A program made the translations under genes and the position numbers. From contig NZ_CP155619.1 in NCBI RefSeq assembly GCF_039697315.1, positions 3,348,001 to 3,412,000 on the forward strand: a DNA stretch of 64,000 bases. The letters are read 5' to 3'. Every line of letters starts with the position of its first letter. Position 1 is the stretch's first letter. This document shows positions 57,378-64,000 of this stretch, piece by piece. Source of the stretch: Pseudomonas abietaniphila (GTDB taxonomy: Bacteria; Pseudomonadota; Gammaproteobacteria; Pseudomonadales; Pseudomonadaceae). Below the pieces are notes generated by a model, which saw only the letters and a program-made list of their open reading frames with translations, was not told the origin of the DNA and did no database searches.

Positions 57378-58249
57378 TGGCTTTCCCCTGCAATTTTGAA
57401 CAGGTACTGACCGTAGCCGGTCTTGCCGAAATAGTCAGCACGGCTCAGCAGATGAGCCTTGTCGATCCAGCCGTTCTGGTAGGCGATTTCTTCGAGACAC
57501 GCGACTTTCAGGCCTTGGCGATGTTCGATGGTCTGCACGTATTGCGAGGCGTCCAGCAGACTGTCGTGCGTGCCAGTGTCCAGCCAGGCGAAGCCACGTC
57601 CGAAACGCTCGACGCGCAGGTCGCCGCGCTTGAGATAGGCGTTGTTGACGTCGGTGATTTCAAGTTCGCCGCGGGGCGAGGGCTTGACGTCCTTGGCGAT
57701 CTGGACGACTTCGTTGTCGTAGAAGTACAGGCCGGTCACTGCGTAGCTGGACTTCGGCGACTTGGGTTTCTCTTCGATGGACAGCGCGTGACCCTCTTCA
57801 TCGAAATCGATCACACCAAAGCGCTCTGGGTCTTTGACCCAATAGCCAAATACCGTTGCACCTGCGTCATGGCTCGCGGCACGTTTGAGCTGATCGCTGA
57901 AGTGCTGACCGTGGAAGATGTTGTCACCCAGAATCAGGCACACGGAGTCATCGCCGATGAATTCCTCGCCAATCAGGAAAGCCTGCGCCAGGCCGTCGGG
58001 TTTTGGCTGTTCTGCGTAGTGGAAATGCACGCCGAACTGGCTGCCATCGCCGAGCAGGGCCCGGTATTGCGGCAGGTCCAGCGGAGTGGAAATGATCAGG
58101 ATTTCTTTGATGCCCGCCAGCATCAGCACCGAGATCGGGTAGTAGATCATCGGTTTGTCATAGATCGGCAGCAGTTGCTTGGAGACGCCGAGGGTAATGG
58201 GGTGCAGGCGCGTGCCCGAACCGCCCGCCAGTACAATTCCTTTAGTCAT
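57374..58249 (-). CDS. rmlA: glucose-1-phosphate thymidylyltransferase
   Basis: 291-residue nucleotidyltransferase that makes dTDP-glucose. The signature is '[20 protein letters not shown]' followed by [16 protein letters not shown]; also '[13 protein letters not shown]' and '[20 protein letters not shown]'. The ATG at 58249 overlaps the rmlB stop by 4 bp; the frame opens earlier, but that part is rmlB in another frame. It is the allosteric entry enzyme, inhibited by dTDP-rhamnose in the family. Confidence 0.96.
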   Translation of the reverse strand: MTKGIVLAGGSGTRLHPITLGVSKQLLPIYDKPMIYYPISVLMLAGIKEILIISTPLDLPQYRALLGDGSQFGVHFHYAEQPKPDGLAQAFLIGEEFIGDDSVCLILGDNIFHGQHFSDQLKRAASHDAGATVFGYWVKDPERFGVIDFDEEGHALSIEEKPKSPKSSYAVTGLYFYDNEVVQIAKDVKPSPRGELEITDVNNAYLKRGDLRVERFGRGFAWLDTGTHDSLLDASQYVQTIEHRQGLKVACLEEIAYQNGWIDKAHLLSRADYFGKTGYGQYLFKIAGESQ

Positions 58250-59325
58250 GCGATCAGATCCTTCACGTTGGTGCCCAATCGTTCGCCCTGGTAGCTGCCG
58301 TCCTTCACGTGACGACACCACTCCAGATTGTCCAGATACCACTGCACGGTTTTGCGCAGCCCTGATTCAAATGTTTCTTCCGGCGTCCAGCCAAGCTCGC
58401 GCTCGATCTTGCTGGCGTCGATGGCGTAGCGCATGTCATGGCCGGGGCGGTCGGTCACGTAGGTGATCAGATCCGCATAGTGGGCCACGCCTTTGCGCTG
58501 CTCCGGCGCCAGCTCTTCGAGCAGCGCGCAGATGCCGCGCACCACGTCGATGTTCTTTTGCTCGTTGTGGCCACCGATGTTGTACGTCTCACCAACCTTG
58601 CCCTCGGTCACGACCTTGAGCAGCGCGCGGGCGTGGTCTTCCACGAACAACCAGTCACGTACTTGCAGGCCGTTGCCATAAACCGGCAGCGGTTTTCCGG
58701 CCAGTGCGTTGAGGATCACCAGCGGAATGAGTTTTTCCGGGAAGTGAAACGGCCCGTAGTTGTTCGAGCAGTTGGTCACCACGACCGGCAAGCCATAGGA
58801 GCGCTGCCAGGCGCGGACCAGATGATCGGACGCCGCCTTGCTGGCGGAATACGGTGAACTGGGGGCGTACGGCGTGGTTTCGGTGAACAGATCATCGACA
58901 CCATGCAGGTCGCCGTACACTTCGTCGGTAGAGATGTGGTGGAAGCGGAACGCGGCACGTTCGGCGTCCGGCAAGGTTTGCCAGTAGCCGCGAGTCGCCT
59001 CCAGCAGGCTGTAGGTCCCGACGATGTTGGTCTGGATGAACTCACCCGGCCCGTCGATAGAGCGGTCGACGTGAGACTCGGCTGCCAGGTGCATGATCGC
59101 ATCGGGCTTGAAGCGGGCGAGTACCTTGCTGACGGCGTCCTGGTCGACGATGTCCTGCTGCACGAATTCATAGCGGGTATTGGTGACGATACTCTGCAGC
59201 GATTCGAGGTTGCCTGCGTAAGTCAGTTTGTCGAAGTTCAGTACGTCGTGGTCGGTGTTGTTGATCAAATGGCGGATCAGCGCAGAACCGATAAAACCCG
59301 CGCCACCGGTGACAAGTATTCGCAT
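58246..59325 (-). CDS. rmlB: dTDP-glucose 4,6-dehydratase
   Basis: 359-residue extended SDR enzyme and first gene of the operon. It has '[19 protein letters not shown]', the substrate loop '[20 protein letters not shown]', 'STDEVYGDL' with catalytic Asp and Glu, and the YxxxK in '[19 protein letters not shown]'. The promoter should lie in 59326-59480, an AT-richer stretch, although I cannot fix -35 and -10 boxes. All four rhamnose genes overlap tightly and follow the usual B-A-C-D set. Confidence 0.96.
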   Translation of the reverse strand: MRILVTGGAGFIGSALIRHLINNTDHDVLNFDKLTYAGNLESLQSIVTNTRYEFVQQDIVDQDAVSKVLARFKPDAIMHLAAESHVDRSIDGPGEFIQTNIVGTYSLLEATRGYWQTLPDAERAAFRFHHISTDEVYGDLHGVDDLFTETTPYAPSSPYSASKAASDHLVRAWQRSYGLPVVVTNCSNNYGPFHFPEKLIPLVILNALAGKPLPVYGNGLQVRDWLFVEDHARALLKVVTEGKVGETYNIGGHNEQKNIDVVRGICALLEELAPEQRKGVAHYADLITYVTDRPGHDMRYAIDASKIERELGWTPEETFESGLRKTVQWYLDNLEWCRHVKDGSYQGERLGTNVKDLIA

Positions 59326-59604
59326 AGCTAAACCTTCTTCCCTGGATGGACGTCAAGATAACGAGCATAGCTTGTGGGTGGGCGGTGACAGGCGCAAGGC
59401 ACAAACCGCCCAGAGGCCATGAAATTAATTGATGGCCAGACCCCAAAAGCGTCATAAAACCGCCGCGACTGTTTCATTTGCTTAACGGCTACGCTATCTA
59501 TCGATCACTGCTTGAATTTCTTGACTCCAGTGCTGCCGGGGTTGCTTATCCCGCCAGCAACTGGCGATATTGCGCGTCCATCCATGTCCTTGGGACCCTC
59601 CAAC

Positions 59605-62523
59605 ATGCCGCTCGCTACCTTGATTCGTCGATCCAGTCTGCCTTGCCCGGAAATCAGCATGAATGACGCGGCCGAGTTGCTGTCGACGCACTATGGTCTG
59701 GCGGGTCCTCTAAAGGAATTGGGCAGCCATCAGGATCGCAACTTCCTGCTCGACGGCGGCGACGGTCGGCGCTATGTGTTGAAGATCTGCCACGGTGACT
59801 ATGCGACGTCGGAACTGGATGCCCAGCATGCGGCACTGCGGCATTTGGGCAGCCAGTCGAGCGTTCGGGTACCGGGCGTGATGAGCGCCCTCAACGGCAA
59901 GGATCTGTTGTCTCTGGATGTAGGCGGGCATGCCGTGCATGTGCGTTTGCTGGAGTTCATCGACGGTCAGTCGTTGGCCCACGTCGAGCACCTGAGTCGG
60001 CATGTGAGGGTCGGGCTGGCCGAGCTCTGCGCCCAGGTTGATGTGGCGTTGGCGAACTTCGAGCATCCGGGACTGGAGCGCATCCTGCAGTGGGATCCGC
60101 GTCACGCGAGCGCGCTGATCAAACATTTGCTGCCGGTGATCGACAGCGCCGAAAAGCGGGCCTGCATCGCCGAGGCTGCCGAGCAGGCCCACGCGCATCT
60201 GCTGCCGTTGATCGCCGCGCTGCCGGTGCAGGCGATTCACATGGACATCACCGAATACAACGTCGTCTGGGCACGCGACGATCATGCCATGTGGCAGTTG
60301 CAGGGTTTGATCGACTTTGGTGATCTGGTGCGTACCTGGCGCATCGCCGATCTGTCCGTGACCTGCGCCGCGTTGCTGCATCACGCCGAGGGCGATCCCC
60401 TGTACATCCTGCCTGCGATCCAGGCGTATCACGCGATCAATCCCCTGCAGCCGGAGGAGTTACAGGCACTCTGGCCGCTGATCGTCGCCCGCTCGGCCGT
60501 GCTGGTGCTCAGCAGCGAGCAGCAAGCCAGCATCGAGCCCGACAACGCCTATATCCAGGCCAACCTTGCGAGTGAATGGAACATCTTCGACGTGGCGACC
60601 TCGGTGCCGATCTCGCTGATGAGCGCAGCGATTCTGGACGCCGTCGGCTTGCTCGAAGCGCCAGATGGTGCGCAGACATACTCCCCCTTATTGCCGAGCC
60701 TGAACGGGCAAGCTTTTGTGACGGTCGATCTGGGTGTGCTCAGCGAGCATTTCGAGGCGGGGAACTGGGAACAGAGCGGGATTGACGAGCAATTGCTCAA
60801 AGAGACTGCGCACGCACATGGCCTGGCCGCGAGCCGTTATGGGGAATATCGGCTGTCGAGAACCCAGCCGGACAGCGCTCGCGAGCCGGACACCTGCGCG
60901 CTGCATGTCGAAGTGGTCATCCCTCATGGCACCGCTGTGCACGCTCCGTTTCACGGCACGTTGCGCCACACCGCTGACGGCGCGCTGATGCTGGTCGGCG
61001 CAGAGTCCAACCTGCGAGTGTGGGGCGTGCGCTCGGATTTTGACTCCGGCGTGGAATTCGGCGCCGGCGACGTGATCGGGCAGGGCGGCGGGTCGTTGAT
61101 CGTGCAGCTGTGTTCAGAGCCGGACGTCAGCCCACCATTGTTCTGTACGCCTTCGCGCGCCGCAGCATGGCGCAGTCTGTGTCCATCGCCTCAAGGCTTG
61201 TTGGGCTTCGATTGCGATGCGCCGCCTCTGGAGGACGCTGCACACCTGCTTGCGCGTCGCGACGCCAGTTTTGCCCGCTCGCAGAAACACTATTACCAGG
61301 CGCCGCCGCAGATCGAGCGCGGCTGGCGCAACCATTTGATCGACATGCAGGGTCGTTCGTATCTGGACATGCTCAACAACGTGGCCGTGCTCGGTCATGG
61401 CCATCCGCGCATGGCGCAGGTGGCGGCCAAACAGTGGTCGCTGCTCAACACCAACTCGCGCTTCCATTACGCCGCGATTGCCGAGTTCTCCGAGCGTCTG
61501 CTCAAGCTGGCGCCGGAAGGCATGGATCGGGTGTTTCTGGTCAACAGCGGCACTGAAGCGAACGACCTGGCGATTCGTCTGGCGTGGGCCTACAGCGGCG
61601 GGCGAGATGTCCTCAGCGTGCTTGAGGCGTACCACGGCTGGTCGGTGGCCACTGACGCGATCTCGACGTCCATCGCTGACAACCCGCAAGCCCTCAGCAC
61701 GCGTCCTGACTGGGTACACCCGGTCGTTGCGCCGAACACTTACCGTGGCGAAGCGCGTGGCGCGGACAGCACACCGTTTTACCTGAAGAGCGTTGATGCG
61801 CACCTGGCCCGACTGGCCGAGCAGGGACGTCAGGTGGCAGGTTTCATTTGCGAGCCGGTGTACGGCAACGCGGGCGGCATTTCACTGCCGCCGGGTTACC
61901 TGCAACAGGTGTATCAGAAGGTCCGCGCTCAGGGCGGCGTTTGCATCGCTGACGAAGTGCAGGTCGGGTACGGCCGCCTCGGTCATTACTTCTGGGGCTT
62001 TGAAGAGCAGGGCGTGGTGCCGGACATCATTACCATGGCCAAGGGCATGGGCAACGGTCACCCGTTGGGCGCTGTCATCACCCGCCGCGAGATTGCCGAA
62101 GCGCTGGAAGCCGAGGGGTATTTCTTCTCGTCCTCGGGCGGCAGCCCGGTCAGCTGCAGGATCGGCATGGCCGTGCTGGACGTCATGGAGGAAGAACGGC
62201 TCTGGGAAAACGCTCAGGTGGTTGGCGGTCACTTCAAGGAGCGACTGCTGGCGCTGATCGATAAACATCCGCTGGTCGGCGCGGTTCACGGCTCCGGGTT
62301 CTATTTGGGGCTTGAGCTGGTGCGTGATCGCGAGACGCTGGCGCCCGCCACCGAAGAAACCGCTTACCTGTGCGACCGCTTGCGGGAGTTGGGCATCTTC
62401 ATGCAGCCGACCGGCGATTACCTGAACATCCTCAAGATCAAGCCGCCGATGGTCACCACTCGACGCAGTGTCGACTTCTTTGTCGACCATGTCTCGAAGG
62501 TGTTGAGCGAGCTGGAGGGTTAA
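59605..62523 (+). CDS. three-domain fusion: APH-type kinase, middle biotin/M23-like domain, class III aminotransferase/phospho-lyase
   Basis: About 972 residues. Residues 35-330 are an aminoglycoside-phosphotransferase-type kinase with the catalytic 'HMDITEYNV' (His212, Asp214) and the metal-binding 'IDFGDL'. Residues about 430-545 resemble a peptidase-M23/lipoyl-like beta domain ('HVEVVIPHGTAVHAPFHGTL'). Residues 560-972 are a class III PLP enzyme with Lys813 in 'ITMAKGMGNGHPLG'. Human homologues of the outer domains are hydroxylysine kinase and phosphohydroxylysine or phosphoethanolamine phospho-lyase, so a kinase-then-lyase sequence on an amino alcohol is likely. The start is uncertain (59605, 59659 or 59584). 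aguB lies 275 bp downstream. Confidence 0.78.
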   Translation: MPLATLIRRSSLPCPEISMNDAAELLSTHYGLAGPLKELGSHQDRNFLLDGGDGRRYVLKICHGDYATSELDAQHAALRHLGSQSSVRVPGVMSALNGKDLLSLDVGGHAVHVRLLEFIDGQSLAHVEHLSRHVRVGLAELCAQVDVALANFEHPGLERILQWDPRHASALIKHLLPVIDSAEKRACIAEAAEQAHAHLLPLIAALPVQAIHMDITEYNVVWARDDHAMWQLQGLIDFGDLVRTWRIADLSVTCAALLHHAEGDPLYILPAIQAYHAINPLQPEELQALWPLIVARSAVLVLSSEQQASIEPDNAYIQANLASEWNIFDVATSVPISLMSAAILDAVGLLEAPDGAQTYSPLLPSLNGQAFVTVDLGVLSEHFEAGNWEQSGIDEQLLKETAHAHGLAASRYGEYRLSRTQPDSAREPDTCALHVEVVIPHGTAVHAPFHGTLRHTADGALMLVGAESNLRVWGVRSDFDSGVEFGAGDVIGQGGGSLIVQLCSEPDVSPPLFCTPSRAAAWRSLCPSPQGLLGFDCDAPPLEDAAHLLARRDASFARSQKHYYQAPPQIERGWRNHLIDMQGRSYLDMLNNVAVLGHGHPRMAQVAAKQWSLLNTNSRFHYAAIAEFSERLLKLAPEGMDRVFLVNSGTEANDLAIRLAWAYSGGRDVLSVLEAYHGWSVATDAISTSIADNPQALSTRPDWVHPVVAPNTYRGEARGADSTPFYLKSVDAHLARLAEQGRQVAGFICEPVYGNAGGISLPPGYLQQVYQKVRAQGGVCIADEVQVGYGRLGHYFWGFEEQGVVPDIITMAKGMGNGHPLGAVITRREIAEALEAEGYFFSSSGGSPVSCRIGMAVLDVMEEERLWENAQVVGGHFKERLLALIDKHPLVGAVHGSGFYLGLELVRDRETLAPATEETAYLCDRLRELGIFMQPTGDYLNILKIKPPMVTTRRSVDFFVDHVSKVLSELEG

Positions 62524-62545
62524 CTAACGCCGGCGCTCCTGATTT

Positions 62546-62635
62546 CTGTGGGAGCGAATTCATTCGCGAAAAATCTTCAGGCCATGGAGAGGTGGCGACC
62601 ATCCTGGCCAATCGCGAATGAATTCGCTTCCACAG
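62546..62635. repeat. REP pair, GAATTCATTC variant
   Basis: Left arm 62546-62570 (CTGTGGGAGCGAATTCATTC...) and right arm 62611-62635 (CGCGAATGAATTCGCTTCCA...) are inverted copies around 40 bp. The repeat follows the fusion gene by 22 bp. Confidence 0.85.
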
Positions 62636-62647
62636 GGCAGCATTTTT

Positions 62648-62723
62648 TCGATTAATATCGATCTAAATTCTGTTTACTTTGCAATTTACTCATTGAATAG
62701 CTTCCATGGTCGATATTTATCGA
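62648..62723 (+). promoter_or_regulatory. two near-identical 14-bp palindromes upstream of aguB
   Basis: TCGATTAATATCGA (62648-62661) and TCGATATTTATCGA (62710-62723) share TCGAT-N4-ATCGA. When the first is read on the other strand they differ at one base of 14. A TATAAA (62725-62730) abuts the second. They probably form a paired operator in an AT-rich promoter stretch. Confidence 0.5.
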
Positions 62724-62798
62724 CTATAAAGACGTCCAGATTGTCATCGCTCGCCAGTTAGGGTGATCAGCCTTTCGCATCTGCCGCCGGAGGATTTC

Positions 62799-63677
62799 AT
62801 GAGTCGCATCGTTACTGTCGCCGCTACCCAGATGGCCTGTTCGTGGGATCTGGAAGCCAACCTCGAAACGGCCGAGAGGCTGGTGCGTGAAGCCGCCGCC
62901 AAGGGCGCGCAGATCATCCTGATTCAGGAGCTCTTCGAGGCGCCGTACTTCTGTCAGAAGCCAAACCCTGACTACTTGCAGTTGGCAACGCCGACCGAAA
63001 CCAATGTCGCGATCGCTCACTTCCAGAAAGTCGCCAGAGAGCTGCAAGTGGTCTTGCCGATCAGCTTTTATGAGCTGGCCGGCCGCGCGCGCTTCAACAG
63101 CATCGCGATCATCGATGCGGACGGCAGCAATCTGGGGATATACCGCAAAAGCCATATTCCGGACGGTCCCGGCTATCACGAGAAGTATTACTTCAATCCG
63201 GGTGATACCGGGTTCAAGGTCTGGAACACGCGTTACGCGAAAATCGGCGTGGGCATCTGCTGGGACCAATGGTTTCCGGAGTCTGCGCGCAGCATGGCGT
63301 TGCTCGGTGCCGAGATTCTGCTCTACCCGACCGCCATCGGCAGCGAGCCGCACGACAAGACCATCAGCTCGCGCGATCACTGGCAACGCGTGCAACAGGG
63401 CCATGCTGGCGCTAACCTGATGCCTTTGATCGCCAGCAACCGCATCGGGCGCGAAGAACAGGACGGCTACGACATCACGTTTTACGGTTCCTCTTTCATT
63501 GCCAATCAGTTCGGCGAAAAGGTCAAAGAACTCAATCAAACCGAAGAGGGCGTGCTGGTGCACAGCTTCGACCTCGACGAACTTGAACACATCCGCAGCG
63601 CCTGGGGCTCCTTCCGTGACCGTCGTCCCAACTTGTATGGCGCATTGAAAACCCTCGACGGTTCACTGGAGTCCTGA
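62799..63677 (+). CDS. aguB: N-carbamoylputrescine amidase
   Basis: 292-residue nitrilase-family amidase that converts N-carbamoylputrescine to putrescine. The catalytic Glu44 ('[11 protein letters not shown]'), Lys117 ('[19 protein letters not shown]') and Cys154 ('[14 protein letters not shown]') are all present. The ATG at 62799 follows GGAGGA. aguA follows after 5 bp, giving the aguBA order known from P. aeruginosa. The upstream paired palindromes suggest dedicated control. Confidence 0.95.
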   Translation: MSRIVTVAATQMACSWDLEANLETAERLVREAAAKGAQIILIQELFEAPYFCQKPNPDYLQLATPTETNVAIAHFQKVARELQVVLPISFYELAGRARFNSIAIIDADGSNLGIYRKSHIPDGPGYHEKYYFNPGDTGFKVWNTRYAKIGVGICWDQWFPESARSMALLGAEILLYPTAIGSEPHDKTISSRDHWQRVQQGHAGANLMPLIASNRIGREEQDGYDITFYGSSFIANQFGEKVKELNQTEEGVLVHSFDLDELEHIRSAWGSFRDRRPNLYGALKTLDGSLES

Positions 63678-63682
63678 TTGTC

Positions 63683-64000
63683 ATGACCACGCTTAACAGC
63701 ACACCGCGCGCCGATGGCTTCTACATGCCCGCCGAATGGGCGCCGCAAACCCAGACCTGGATGGTCTGGCCAGAGCGCCCTGATAACTGGCGTCTGGGCG
63801 GCAAGCCGGTACAGACCGCCCACGTTGCCGTCGCCAAAGCGATCGCCCGTTTCGAGCCGGTGACCGTTGCTGTCTCGGCCGCGCAGTACGACAACGCCCG
63901 CGCCCGGCTGGACGTGCCGAACATCCGTGTCGTCGAGATCAGCAACAATGACGCCTGGGTGCGCGACACCGGCCCGACCTTCGTCATCAACCATGAAGGC
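63683..64000 (+). CDS. aguA: agmatine deiminase, N-terminal part cut by the window end
   Basis: The first 106 codons are present. '[20 protein letters not shown]' followed by RPDNWR, and '[20 protein letters not shown]', are the conserved start of agmatine deiminase, including the 'DAWVRDTGP' substrate-binding loop. The enzyme hydrolyses agmatine to N-carbamoylputrescine and feeds aguB. The catalytic cysteine would lie beyond the window. It starts 5 bp after aguB, so the two form an operon. Confidence 0.95.
   Translation, partial: MTTLNSTPRADGFYMPAEWAPQTQTWMVWPERPDNWRLGGKPVQTAHVAVAKAIARFEPVTVAVSAAQYDNARARLDVPNIRVVEISNNDAWVRDTGPTFVINHEG

Overview
The window is a 64-kb chromosomal stretch of a Pseudomonas, most likely from the fluorescens/syringae side of the genus. 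The gene order matches what I recall of the P. aeruginosa PA5225-PA5161 core region (pepP-ubiH, iron ABC, gcvTHP, argE-argA, gshA, tex, ompR-envZ, rimK, hslR, hslO, pckA, fdhD, lysM, nudE, cysQ, dctBD, rml). The DNA is GC-rich, and short interspersed REP palindromes of the usual Pseudomonas type sit in many intergenic gaps. I see no rRNA, tRNA, CRISPR array, insertion sequence or prophage.

Layout: 1-4064 holds the end of a UPF0149 protein, Xaa-Pro aminopeptidase and two FAD-dependent ubiquinone hydroxylases. 4301-6974 is a ferric-iron ABC binding protein and fused permease with no ATPase. 7130-11816 is the glycine cleavage system (gcvT, gcvH, gcvP), with a possible folded RNA leader before gcvT. 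11863-13710 is a small exported DUF2388 protein plus an NfeD/SPFH membrane pair. 13794-16671 is a LysR regulator divergent from gluconate and idonate dehydrogenases. 16857-19733 is an orphan GspE-type ATPase, an ACT-like small protein and an Lrp-family regulator. 20019-24114 is a CYTH-CHAD protein and argE/argA. 24190-28681 is gshA, a hotdog thioesterase and tex. 28963-31182 is ompR/envZ (amgRS in P. aeruginosa). 31325-37797 contains a low-GC unknown gene, rimB-rimK, hslR, a PAP2 phosphatase, hslO and pckA.

The most accessory-looking part is 37.8-41.3 kb. It has a lipoprotein, a putative GxSxG lipase/effector-like hydrolase whose ribosome-binding site lies inside an 11-bp stem, and a single-pass membrane protein with a six-cysteine periplasmic domain. 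Core genes then resume: a RecQ-like helicase, a thioesterase, a glycine-zipper protein, a probable small-RNA locus, a molybdopterin oxidoreductase with fdhD, a LysR regulator, a BON-LysM protein, yrfG, nudE, cysQ, a YiiD-like thioesterase and the dctB/dctD two-component system.

The right end has the complete dTDP-L-rhamnose operon rmlB-rmlA-rmlC-rmlD with 4-bp overlaps. It is followed by a 972-residue kinase/middle-domain/aminotransferase fusion and the agmatine-to-putrescine genes aguB and aguA; the latter is cut by the window end. Two nearly identical 14-bp palindromes lie just upstream of aguB.

Functional calls rest on motif recognition and remembered synteny only. No database search was run.
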